Positions 36,795 through 45,188 of a stretch of DNA of 64,000 nt are shown piece after piece. Position 1 is the first letter of the stretch. The number at the start of each line of letters is the position of its first letter. The stretch is from NCBI GenBank assembly GCA_947632515.1, contig CANRPO010000012.1, forward strand, positions 1 through 64,000, read 5' to 3'. Made by a program: the position numbers and the translations under genes. The DNA comes from an uncultured Lachnospiraceae bacterium. GTDB lineage: Bacteria; Bacillota; Clostridia; Lachnospirales; Lachnospiraceae. Below the pieces are notes generated by a model. The model saw only the letters and a program-made list of their open reading frames with translations, searched no databases and was not told the origin of the DNA.

Positions 36795-38313
36795 AAACGG
36801 CGCTGCAAGGATGCTTTTTCCTGTCTCGCTCGTGCTGATCGCAATGGGAGTCCTTATGATCCCGGGCGCAGAAGGATATGTCCTGTTTGACGACAGCGGG
36901 AGCTACATTGAGATGGAGCGCTATATGGAAGGCGTTATGCCTGTCTATCCGCTGTTTCTCAGGCTGAATAAGGTGCTGTTCGGTGAGGGCCGCTATCTGC
37001 AGATCGTGATCGTGGAGCAGGCGCTGTTTGCCGGTGTGTGCGTCGCCGTCTTGACGGAGTTGATCCGCCGGCGGTTTGGCCTGCGATATTGGCAGGGGTT
37101 TTGTGTCTTCGCATTCCTTCTTTTGCCGTTTACCACAGATATGCCCGATGCAATGACGACGCAGGAGATCTTGACAGAGGGCATCGCCTATGCGGCATAC
37201 TATCTGTTCTTTGCGCTGTATCTGGAGACGGCGTGGACGAAACGCAGGCGGTATGTGTTGTATTTGTTTTTGGTTACTCTGTTTTTGTCGTCGCTGCGCT
37301 CGCAGCTCCAGATCCTGTTCGGAGCGGACGGCATTCTCTTTTTCTATATTATGCTGACAGGGAGCGGCACGGCGCCTAAAAAGCGGATGGCGCTCCGTGC
37401 GATAGCCGGGGCGGCCGGCTGTCTGTGCGTCAGTGTGATCGGCGTCTGGTGTACCAGCAGGATCAGCGTCGCCTATCAGGATAGGATCGCACACTACACC
37501 GCAAAACTGCAGGCCGAGCTGAGTGCGGATTCTGCGGAGCGCGGAGCAGAGGAGAGCGCGGACGCGGAGCAGGGAGAGAGAGAGGAAGAACAGGAAAACA
37601 GAGCATCTGTGTCACAGTATGATTCGCTGATTTTTGCGCGGGGGATGTACGAGGCCGATTATGAGGATTATCTTCTGTTTGAGGATGAGCTTATGCAGCG
37701 GCTTTTCCTGCGCCTGTACGATACGGCAAAACAGAATGAGAGTCTGTATCCCTACGCGCGGCCGGGATTGTGGATGTGGAAGGATATTGTAGGAGGGATC
37801 GGAGCGTCCGGCAGTAAGTGTTTCCAGACGCTGGCGGAATTCTACAAAAGTCTGCCTGAGTATGCGCAGCGGGACGATCTGCGGCTGACTTGGCACGAGA
37901 GCGCCAAAGAGATCGGTCTGACGCTTTTGAAGGCTCATTGGGGCAGATTTTTGTATCACACGTTGCTGCTTTTACCGCAGGCGTTTATCTGTACGGTGTT
38001 TTATCAGATCGAGAGCGTCTATCTGCTCTGCCATCTGGTCACCCTGTTTCTGTATGTCACCGCCGCCGCGATGATGATCTGGGCGTATGCGGACAGAAAG
38101 ACGGACAGGGCTTACGGGGAATTTATGGCGGCGGTGCTGGGGATCAATCTGATCATGATTTTTGCGCTCTCGCTTGTCTTTTTCGGACAGCAGAGATATT
38201 TGGTGTACAATTTCGGTATCTTTTATGTTATTTATTTCCTGCTTGTATTGCAGTTGTGGGAGCGATACGGAAAAAATCGGGTGGCGAAATGGAAAGATCA
38301 AAAAGAGTCCTGA
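36787..38313 (+). CDS. Polytopic membrane protein, GT-C-like
   Basis: A protein of 508 residues with about ten helices. The first outward loop carries FDDSGSYIEMERYM near residue 37. An acidic residue at that place is the catalytic feature of GT-C transferases. Between helices (about residues 235-285) is a long, very acidic, low-complexity stretch. GAGGTG is seven bases before ATG 36787, overlapping the ABC gene by 8 bp. It overlaps a GtrB-like GT2 at 38289, which could make its polyprenyl-phosphate-sugar donor. No closer family name is justified. Confidence 0.62.
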   Translation: MNKNGAARMLFPVSLVLIAMGVLMIPGAEGYVLFDDSGSYIEMERYMEGVMPVYPLFLRLNKVLFGEGRYLQIVIVEQALFAGVCVAVLTELIRRRFGLRYWQGFCVFAFLLLPFTTDMPDAMTTQEILTEGIAYAAYYLFFALYLETAWTKRRRYVLYLFLVTLFLSSLRSQLQILFGADGILFFYIMLTGSGTAPKKRMALRAIAGAAGCLCVSVIGVWCTSRISVAYQDRIAHYTAKLQAELSADSAERGAEESADAEQGEREEEQENRASVSQYDSLIFARGMYEADYEDYLLFEDELMQRLFLRLYDTAKQNESLYPYARPGLWMWKDIVGGIGASGSKCFQTLAEFYKSLPEYAQRDDLRLTWHESAKEIGLTLLKAHWGRFLYHTLLLLPQAFICTVFYQIESVYLLCHLVTLFLYVTAAAMMIWAYADRKTDRAYGEFMAAVLGINLIMIFALSLVFFGQQRYLVYNFGIFYVIYFLLVLQLWERYGKNRVAKWKDQKES

Positions 38314-39008
38314 TCATCATTCCGGCTTACAATGAGGCGGAAAATATCGAGAAGGTGATCGATAATTTAACAGAGCATTTCCCGCAGTACGACTATGTGA
38401 TCGTCAATGACGGCTCCACTGACGGGACAAAGCGGGTGTGCGCGGATCACGGCTATCAAGTCTTAAATCTGCCCATCAATATGGGGATCGGGGGAGCCGT
38501 GCAGACGGGCTACCGCTATGCGAAGGAGAACGGTTACGATATGGCCGTGCAGATCGACGGGGACGGCCAGCACGATGTGGCGTTCTTGGAGGGGATGATC
38601 CGCCGCATGGAGGAAGAGCGGGCTGACTGTGTGATCGGTTCCCGTTTTGTGGAGAAAGAAGGGTTCCAATCGTCAGGATTGCGCAGGATGGGCATTATGT
38701 TCTTAAGCTCCCTGGGATGGATATTGACAGGGGTGCGAGTGAAGGACATCACCAGCGGGTATAGACTCGTCAACCGCAGATTTATCTGCATTTTTGCGGA
38801 CGACTATCCTGCGGATTACCCGGAGCCGGAGGCGATGGTCATTGCTGCCGTCCATGGAGGAAGGATCAGGGAATACCCTGTCGTCATGCGGGAACGGGAG
38901 AACGGGACCAGCTCTATCACGCTCAAAAAGTCGGTCTACTATATGATCAAGGTATCGTTGGCAATGTTGATCCGAAGATTGAGTTTCGGAGTCAGGAGGC
39001 AGAAATGA
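38289..39008 (+). CDS. GtrB/DPM1-like polyprenyl-phosphate glycosyltransferase (GT2)
   Basis: A GT-A enzyme of 239 residues. It has IIIPAYNEAENIEKVI near residue 9, VNDGSTDGT near residue 39 and the MAVQIDGDGQHD block near residue 82, which is typical of dolichyl- or polyprenyl-phosphate-mannose synthase-like enzymes. It lacks C-terminal membrane helices. The probable product is undecaprenyl-phosphate-hexose for use outside the membrane. It overlaps the GT-C-like gene by 25 bp and the DUF2304 gene by 4 bp, so these three look like one working set. Confidence 0.87.
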   Translation: MERSKRVLIIIPAYNEAENIEKVIDNLTEHFPQYDYVIVNDGSTDGTKRVCADHGYQVLNLPINMGIGGAVQTGYRYAKENGYDMAVQIDGDGQHDVAFLEGMIRRMEEERADCVIGSRFVEKEGFQSSGLRRMGIMFLSSLGWILTGVRVKDITSGYRLVNRRFICIFADDYPADYPEPEAMVIAAVHGGRIREYPVVMRERENGTSSITLKKSVYYMIKVSLAMLIRRLSFGVRRQK

Positions 39009-39412
39009 TCCCTCAAACTCTGCAGATCACGCTCTCGGTAGCGATCGTCTGCTACTTTATCATCATCCTCTATTATCTGAAAAAGAGAATGCTGGAGTTG
39101 AAATATACGCTCGTCTGGCTCGTGGCCGGGCTTGTCATGGGCATTATGATCTATTTCCCGGAGCTGCTTGTGTATTTTGTGGGCATATTCGGTATTCAGA
39201 GCAACATGAACGGGCTGTACATTCTGTGCATCGGCTTTATTTTTATGATATTGATGACCCTGACTTCCATCGTTTCCAGGCAGCAGCTCAAACTCAGGAT
39301 ACTGATCCAGGAACTCAGCATGATGGAAAAGCGAGTCCGGGAACTGGAAGAACAGATTGGGAGCGAGCCGTCGGGGCCGGAGAAGAGCGATTATGGAAAA
39401 GATAGCGATTGA
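39005..39412 (+). CDS. DUF2304 family membrane protein
   Basis: A small protein of 135 residues with three hydrophobic helices (about 7-24, 35-58 and 68-88) and a charged coiled-coil tail. DUF2304 proteins are commonly found next to GT2 enzymes of the GtrB type and are thought to help them at the membrane. AGGAGG at 38994-38999 is an ideal ribosome site, and the ATGA overlap joins it to the GT2. Its end overlaps the next GT4 by 20 bp. Confidence 0.82.
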   Translation: MIPQTLQITLSVAIVCYFIIILYYLKKRMLELKYTLVWLVAGLVMGIMIYFPELLVYFVGIFGIQSNMNGLYILCIGFIFMILMTLTSIVSRQQLKLRILIQELSMMEKRVRELEEQIGSEPSGPEKSDYGKDSD

Positions 39413-40508
39413 TCTGTTGTGGCTGCGCCCGAGGCAGGTGGGCGGGACGGAATTTTATATCAGAAATCTTTTGGACGGGTTTCGGAAACTGGAAGATACG
39501 TTTCATTTTGTATTGCTCGTCTCCAAGGATAACAGAGACACATTTGTGCACTACACGCGGGACGAGCGGTTTACTCTTCTCGAGACGGACGTCGTATCTG
39601 CCCATATTGGGAAACGGATTTTGTGGCAGTTTTTTTGCGAGAACCGTTTCCTGCGCAGGCATGGCATCCGCAGATGCTTTATCCCTGTGTACTGCAGGAC
39701 GCTTACAAACGGCGGCATCGCCTATGTGAATACGATCCACGACCTGCAGGCGGCGCATTATCCCGGGTATCACCCGTTCTACGAGGTGGCGTACTCCAGA
39801 CTGTGCTGGTGGCTGGACACTCATTTTTCGAAACATATCGTTGCCATTTCCGACTGGGTCAAACAGGATATTCAGACCAGATACCATGTAAGCGGCGACC
39901 GCATCACGACCATCTACAACCCGATCGTGGCGGACAGATCGCAGACCATAGATTTTGCGGTGCTGCAGGAAAAATATGATCTGGAGGAGCACGGGTATTA
40001 TTACACGGTGTCCCAGATGATACCCCACAAGAACCTCGGGACACTGTTGGAAGTCATGAGACAGATCAAGGAGCGCGGCATCGATCTGCCGCATAAACTT
40101 TTGATCTCTGGCGTGAACAGCGCGGCCGGACAGGAGGTAGAGCGGCAGATCCGGGAGAGCGGGCTGGAGAGCGAAGTGATCCTGACGGGCTTTGTGGAGA
40201 ATGCGGAGCGCAATACCCTGTATGCGCACTGTAGGGCATTTCTGTTTCCGAGCGTCTTCGAAGGGTTCGGCATGCCGCCCGTGGAGGCCATGCTTTTTGG
40301 CAGTGTGGTGATCACAACGGACAGGAGCAGTATACCGGAAGTGACACAGGGGAAAGCGAACTATGTCAATGCCCCCTATGACGCGGAGGCGTGGATCAGG
40401 GCTATGAGACAACCGCAGAATCGCATTGCGGAGGTTGACTTTGACAGATACGATCAGATGAAACTGGCGAGACAGTATCTGGAGCTGCTGCTGCGGCAGT
40501 TGGGGTGA
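39393..40508 (+). CDS. Glycosyltransferase family 4
   Basis: A GT-B enzyme of 371 residues. GGAGAAG precedes ATG 39393, giving the start MEKIAIDLLWLRPRQVGGTEFYI, where the GGTE loop is typical. The donor site contains FPSVFEGFGMPPVEAM near residue 286 and a TTDRSSIPEV segment. It is a mannosyl- or rhamnosyltransferase-like GT4 by overall look; the sugar is not certain. It ends two bases before the stop of the only minus-strand gene, so the transcripts converge. Confidence 0.88.
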   Translation: MEKIAIDLLWLRPRQVGGTEFYIRNLLDGFRKLEDTFHFVLLVSKDNRDTFVHYTRDERFTLLETDVVSAHIGKRILWQFFCENRFLRRHGIRRCFIPVYCRTLTNGGIAYVNTIHDLQAAHYPGYHPFYEVAYSRLCWWLDTHFSKHIVAISDWVKQDIQTRYHVSGDRITTIYNPIVADRSQTIDFAVLQEKYDLEEHGYYYTVSQMIPHKNLGTLLEVMRQIKERGIDLPHKLLISGVNSAAGQEVERQIRESGLESEVILTGFVENAERNTLYAHCRAFLFPSVFEGFGMPPVEAMLFGSVVITTDRSSIPEVTQGKANYVNAPYDAEAWIRAMRQPQNRIAEVDFDRYDQMKLARQYLELLLRQLG

Positions 40509-40510
40509 CG

Positions 40511-41878
40511 TCAGCCGTACACCATGATGTGGCGGATGATCTGCAAGATGTTAAAGAGCGCGCCCAGCACCGCGAAAGTGTAGAAAGAAACTTGGGAGAG
40601 GCGGCTTTTCAGAAGAGCAAATCGATTGACCAGAATATAGGTGCAGAATATGGCGGAAAAATAGAAGTAGGCCGCAACACGCATGATGGAGGCGGACACG
40701 GTCGTCGTGAAACCGAGGATCGTTTCGGGGAACAGGCCGACCACCAGCAGCGTACCCACTAAAATCCACGACAGAGTAGAAAAGTCCGTCAGAAACGCCA
40801 GCAGATAACACATGGCGGCTACCATGAGCAGAGCCGATACCATCACACAGTATTGCTCCGCTTTCGGACATGTCTTAAACAGCGCGTCTGGATAGACATA
40901 GCTCAATGTCCGGTTGGGGACAGTATATTGAAAGAAGACATAGCCTGTCCAGAAAATGTCGAGAGAGAGCGGGATGAGAGAGATCAGTTCGGGTACGCAG
41001 AAACGGGAGCACTTGCGGAACGTACAGACCGCCAACGTCACACAGAACGTGAACAGGATGATATTCGGCACGGAGACGAAGTGGTAAAAGGCGGTGTTGA
41101 CACCCATGCGGATATGGCCGCCGAAAGACATGTGCAATAGTTCCGCCGTGTCGTGAAATCTGGCATCCTCAATATTGCGTACCCTGTTGCCGGGAGACAG
41201 TATGAGCAGGGCGAGGTTGAGCAGGACGCCGATCATACCCTCCGCGAATAATATGCGAAAACCGTGGCTTTTGGTCTTGCAGGCCGCATAGATCGCGAGA
41301 AAGAGGACGAGGAGGATGACGGAGTGCAGATAATAGTTGGCGGCAAACGTGACGGCCGCAAAAAACAGTAAATAAGTGGCGGGTTTTACCGTTGCTTTTC
41401 TTGAAGAGGACAGCAGGGTATACAGCGCGTAGAAAAACATGGCGAAAGGCCATGCGTAAGCGATCGTGGTAGTCAGCCAGCCGGCGGTCGCAAAGATGGA
41501 GTAAGGGAAATTGAGGAACAGGAGCATCGACCAGATCTTAAAAGAACTGTCCGGTTCCGATGTGCGCAACAGAAGATGTACGATCCGTGTAAAAAAGTGA
41601 TAGATCAAGGCGATCATGATCACGTCTATGATCTTCCAGACAATATTGGGAAGAGCGCCCATAACAGCCTCCGTACCGATCAGAATGACTGTAGAGCCCC
41701 AAGATTCATAGAAAGAGCACAGATAGGAAAAAAGATGATAATCCCAGCTCTTTAGTACGGTCAGCTGGTTCGCGTCATCCCAGTAGTCCGTGTGCATAAA
41801 GAGATGCAGTATGCCGTAGATGAACATGATCAGAATGTAATCATAATATTTGCACCACAGGGATTGGGCTTTTTCCAT
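40511..41878 (-). CDS. Polytopic membrane protein, remotely DUF6056/GT-C-like
   Basis: A protein of 455 residues and the only minus-strand gene here. It has about eleven helices. The first outward loop has HTDYWDDANQ, and a later loop has ILSPGNRVRN. These echo the DDYxxG and APGNxxRG motifs of the DUF6056 copies at 12354 and 57035, so a common GT-C-like fold is likely but remote. GGAAAGG lies eight bases before the start at 41878, which is better than the ATG at 41902. Its neighbour converges two bases away, and the gene at 41984 diverges from it. Confidence 0.68.
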   Translation of the reverse strand: MEKAQSLWCKYYDYILIMFIYGILHLFMHTDYWDDANQLTVLKSWDYHLFSYLCSFYESWGSTVILIGTEAVMGALPNIVWKIIDVIMIALIYHFFTRIVHLLLRTSEPDSSFKIWSMLLFLNFPYSIFATAGWLTTTIAYAWPFAMFFYALYTLLSSSRKATVKPATYLLFFAAVTFAANYYLHSVILLVLFLAIYAACKTKSHGFRILFAEGMIGVLLNLALLILSPGNRVRNIEDARFHDTAELLHMSFGGHIRMGVNTAFYHFVSVPNIILFTFCVTLAVCTFRKCSRFCVPELISLIPLSLDIFWTGYVFFQYTVPNRTLSYVYPDALFKTCPKAEQYCVMVSALLMVAAMCYLLAFLTDFSTLSWILVGTLLVVGLFPETILGFTTTVSASIMRVAAYFYFSAIFCTYILVNRFALLKSRLSQVSFYTFAVLGALFNILQIIRHIMVYG

Positions 41879-41944
41879 GACAGACGGCCTTTCCGGAATC
41901 ATTAAAACAATAGCAGCACTTTATTCAGTAGTCTACTATATGCA

Positions 41945-41973
41945 TTGAGAAATTGTCAATGGTGTGGTATACT
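41945..41973 (+). promoter_or_regulatory. Predicted extended -10 promoter, nearly leaderless
   Basis: TTGAGA (41945-41950), a 17-base spacer and TATACT (41968-41973) preceded by TGTGG make a strong extended -10 promoter. The start of transcription would fall near 41980, only about four bases before ATG 41984. A TTGACA on the opposite strand (41953-41958) could serve the minus-strand gene, but its nearest -10 (TATAGT) is only 13 bases away. Confidence 0.62.
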
Positions 41974-41983
41974 TTTCAATATT

Positions 41984-42910
41984 ATGGGAAAAGAAATAAG
42001 CGTTATTTTAGTGAACTATAACGGAAGAGAATATAACGATCGCTGTATTGAGTCCCTGTTACGCAGTACGGTATCGGCCTGCATACAGATCGTAGTGGTG
42101 GATAACGCCTCCACAGACGGCTCTCTCGAGGCTCTCAGGGCGAGATGGGATGAGGAAGACAGAATACATGTGATCTCGTTGGATCAAAATTATGGATTTT
42201 CCAAGGCGAACAACGAGGGGATTCGATGGTCTTTGGAACAGGGGATCGACAGATTCCTGCTGTTGAATAACGACACGGAGATCGCGCCGGAGGCCATAGA
42301 GCGAATGCTGGCATATCAGCGTGACAGGGGCGGGATCGTCGTCCCGAAGGTTCTCTATGCGGATGGAACAGATACGATCTGGTGCGCGGGCGGCGATTTT
42401 ACGCCGATCGTCAAGAAGGCCATGCAGCGCGGCCTCAATCAGAAAGATCGGGGACAGTTTGATAAGAGCGGCGTCTGCGGGTTCGCCAACGGCTGCGCCA
42501 TGCTTTTGTCCAAAGAGATCACAGAGAAGATCGGTTTTCTCGATGAAAGATTTTTTCTGTACTATGAAGATACCGAGTACAGTATGCGCGCCGCAGAACA
42601 CGGGGTCCCTATTCTGTACTGCGCGGACGCGGTCGTCCGGCACAAGGTCAACGGTTCCACCAAGGGCAATGAAAAGCCTGCAAATGCCTACTATATCACG
42701 AGGAACTGGCTGTTGTGCAACAGGCTGCATATGCACAGAGAAGGGCGCATAAGCGTCAGATTTTTGGTTTTTGCAGTCTATTTTATCTGCAATCGGCTCG
42801 CGTGGATGTTCATCTGGCTGGCGCGGGGCAAGGGCGCGATGTGTATAGGGGCGTTTAGGGGAATCAGGGACTTCTATAATGGAACATGGGGGAAATATGC
42901 AGAGCCTTGA
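41984..42910 (+). CDS. Glycosyltransferase family 2 (rhamnosyltransferase-like)
   Basis: A GT-A enzyme of 308 residues. It has MGKEISVILVNYNGREY, VVDNASTDGS near residue 38, FLLLNNDTEIAPEA near residue 94 and LDERFFLYYEDTEYSMR near residue 187, the GT2 subgroup that includes RfbF/WbbL-like rhamnosyltransferases. The start at 41984 is fixed by the conserved first strand, yet no purine-rich ribosome site precedes it. A promoter ends 11 bases upstream, so the message is probably leaderless. It begins a new plus-strand unit after the minus-strand gene. Confidence 0.87.
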   Translation: MGKEISVILVNYNGREYNDRCIESLLRSTVSACIQIVVVDNASTDGSLEALRARWDEEDRIHVISLDQNYGFSKANNEGIRWSLEQGIDRFLLLNNDTEIAPEAIERMLAYQRDRGGIVVPKVLYADGTDTIWCAGGDFTPIVKKAMQRGLNQKDRGQFDKSGVCGFANGCAMLLSKEITEKIGFLDERFFLYYEDTEYSMRAAEHGVPILYCADAVVRHKVNGSTKGNEKPANAYYITRNWLLCNRLHMHREGRISVRFLVFAVYFICNRLAWMFIWLARGKGAMCIGAFRGIRDFYNGTWGKYAEP

Positions 42911-42931
42911 TCGGTTTAAGAGGAATACAAC

Positions 42932-43984
42932 GTGAAAAAAATGTTATATATTATGGGGGTTGAATGGGGATGGATCTTTCAGCGCCCGCAAGTGCTGGCG
43001 CTTGCCTTGGAGAAAGACTATGAGGTGACGGTCGTCTGTCCGAAACAGCCGATCCATGCGAAACGTCAAAACAATGCGCAGCCGGGGAAACTGATCACGC
43101 TTTTTCAAATTCCTTTTCAGGAAAAGAACCGTTTGCTCGGAGCGGTGGCGAGAAAACTGCACACGGCCAAGCTGGGAGATATGTCGAAGTACGATTTGAT
43201 ATGGGTAGGTTATCCATTGTTCGGAAGATATATTCCCGAGAACTATAAGGGGACAGTCATCTACGACTGCATGGACAATTTTGAGGCTCTGTACCCTGAT
43301 CGGAGGGAGAAAAATCTGCGCAGAGTCTGCGAGGAAGAGAAACGGTTATTGAAACGGGCGAATGTTGTTTTTGTTTCCAGCCTGAAGTTGAAGGAAAAAC
43401 TGCTGTCGCTGTGTCCCGGTAAAAATATTACGCTCATCCGGAACGGATACAGCAATATCGCGGTGTCGGAGCCGAAGGCGGGATGCCGGAAAGATCAGTA
43501 TACGCTGGGTTACATCGGTACGATATCCAAGTGGTTCGATAATGGGATCGTGGAAGAGAGTCTGTCCAAGATACCGGGTATCAGATATGATCTGGCCGGT
43601 CCGATTGCGGATCATCAAGTCATACAGAATGCGCGGGTCGTATACAGCGGGGTGATCGAACACAGTAAATTGGGAACGCATGTGCGGGAACTGGACTGCT
43701 TGATCATGCCCTTTCGGATCAATGAGATTATTTTGTATGTGGATCCCGTAAAACTGTACGAATATATTGCATGGGGAAAGTGCATCATCGCGTCATGGTA
43801 TCCTGAGATCGACCGATTCAAGGATTTTGTGTATTTCTATCGCGATGAGGAAGGGTATTGTAAGCTTGTCGATAAACTGTGTGTCGAAGGATTCCCCGCA
43901 AAGTATACGAAGGAAATGCAGCGGCAGTTTTTGGAAGAAAACACATGGGATGCCAGGGTCAGAGCGATCCAAAAATGCCTGTAG
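42932..43984 (+). CDS. TuaH-like glycosyltransferase (GT-B)
   Basis: A protein of 350 residues. It reads GVEWGWIFQRPQ near the start and has IYDCMDNFEAL near residue 111, then LGYIGTISKWFD near residue 190 and a late VDPVKLYEYIAWGK segment. This is the pattern of TuaH-type transferases first known from teichuronic acid loci. AAGAGGA lies seven bases before the GTG at 42932, so I use GTG. ATG 42941 would be 16 bases away. It precedes the WecB gene by 35 bp. Confidence 0.78.
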   Translation: MKKMLYIMGVEWGWIFQRPQVLALALEKDYEVTVVCPKQPIHAKRQNNAQPGKLITLFQIPFQEKNRLLGAVARKLHTAKLGDMSKYDLIWVGYPLFGRYIPENYKGTVIYDCMDNFEALYPDRREKNLRRVCEEEKRLLKRANVVFVSSLKLKEKLLSLCPGKNITLIRNGYSNIAVSEPKAGCRKDQYTLGYIGTISKWFDNGIVEESLSKIPGIRYDLAGPIADHQVIQNARVVYSGVIEHSKLGTHVRELDCLIMPFRINEIILYVDPVKLYEYIAWGKCIIASWYPEIDRFKDFVYFYRDEEGYCKLVDKLCVEGFPAKYTKEMQRQFLEENTWDARVRAIQKCL

Positions 43985-44019
43985 CGTATTTTCGGAAGAT
44001 AGAAAAGGAAGTTTTTCTT

Positions 44020-45144
44020 ATGGATAAAATAAAGGTCATGAGTGTGTTTGGCACTAGGCCGGAGGCAATCAAAATGTGCCCGCTGGTCAAAAAAATGCGA
44101 GAGTATGAGCAGATAGAGAGCGTGGTGTGCCTGACCGGACAGCACAGAGAAATGTTGCAGCAGGTCATTGATATTTTTCAGGTCAAAGAAGATTACAACC
44201 TGCACATCATGAAACCGTCTCAGACATTGACGTCGATCACGACGGATGTGCTTACTCTCATGGGGCCCGTACTGGAGAAGGAAAAGCCGGATATCGTGCT
44301 GGTGCACGGTGATACGACGACCTCCTTTGCAGTGGCGCTTGCCGCATACTATCAGCAGATACCCGTTGGGCATGTGGAGGCAGGACTGCGGACGTATGAC
44401 AAATATGCACCCTTTCCTGAGGAAATGAACCGAACGCTGACCAGCAGGATCGCAGATCTTCATTTTGCGCCGACGGAGGCAAACAAAGAGTGTCTTGCCA
44501 GAGAGAACATAGAGAAGAACGTATTTGTAACAGGAAATACAGTGATCGATGCGCTGCAGACGACGATCCTGAGAGATTACAAGTATAAAAGCCCTGAGTT
44601 GATCCGCATTCTGAATGATATGCGTGAAAGAATATTGCTCGTGACGGCACATCGCCGGGAAAACTGGGGGCAACCCTTGCGAAATATCTGTGAGGCGTTG
44701 TGTGAGATCGCAGAACGCTACGAAGACGTGGCGGTGATCTATCCGGTGCATCTGAACCCAAAGGTGCGGGATACGGTCTTTGAAATCTTGGGAAACAGGG
44801 AACGCATTCATCTCATTGATCCGATAGATGTGGAAGATATGCACAATCTGATGGCAAAGAGTTATTTGGTCGTCACTGATTCCGGCGGCATACAGGAGGA
44901 GGCCCCGTCCTGCGGCGTTCCGGTGGTGGTGCTGCGCAACGAGACGGAACGGCAGGAGGCGATCGAGGCAGGGACAGTAAGATTGGCGGGAACAGATAAA
45001 AAAAAGATTTTCCGGGAGATAAGCGCTTTGTTGGAGAATCAGGAGCAGTATGATCGAATGGCGGAGGCGATCAATCCGTACGGTGACGGACATGCGTCCG
45101 AACGGATCATACGGGCGATCCTTCAGTATTTTGGCGTACGTTAG
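44020..45144 (+). CDS. wecB: UDP-N-acetylglucosamine 2-epimerase (non-hydrolysing)
   Basis: An enzyme of 374 residues that interconverts UDP-GlcNAc and UDP-ManNAc in the cytoplasm. Conserved blocks are GTRPEAIKMCPL near residue 9, VHGDTTTSFA near 93, VGHVEAGLRTYD, TAHRRENWG near 209 and DSGGIQEEAPS near 287, including the catalytic acidic and His residues. ATG 44020 follows AAGGA by ten bases. The frame upstream lies within the previous gene. Its product is the expected donor for the TagA domain of the fusion at 27997. The equivalent name in wall-acid pathways is mnaA. Confidence 0.95.
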   Translation: MDKIKVMSVFGTRPEAIKMCPLVKKMREYEQIESVVCLTGQHREMLQQVIDIFQVKEDYNLHIMKPSQTLTSITTDVLTLMGPVLEKEKPDIVLVHGDTTTSFAVALAAYYQQIPVGHVEAGLRTYDKYAPFPEEMNRTLTSRIADLHFAPTEANKECLARENIEKNVFVTGNTVIDALQTTILRDYKYKSPELIRILNDMRERILLVTAHRRENWGQPLRNICEALCEIAERYEDVAVIYPVHLNPKVRDTVFEILGNRERIHLIDPIDVEDMHNLMAKSYLVVTDSGGIQEEAPSCGVPVVVLRNETERQEAIEAGTVRLAGTDKKKIFREISALLENQEQYDRMAEAINPYGDGHASERIIRAILQYFGVR

Positions 45145-45188
45145 ATCGTACATGCGTTTGCGGTCTGCACGCGGTGAAGAGGTTGAAA

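Noticed and set aside
40505-41140. Open plus-strand frames across the minus-strand gene
   Set aside because: They are shadows of the membrane protein on the other strand: no family motifs, odd composition and no ribosome sites.
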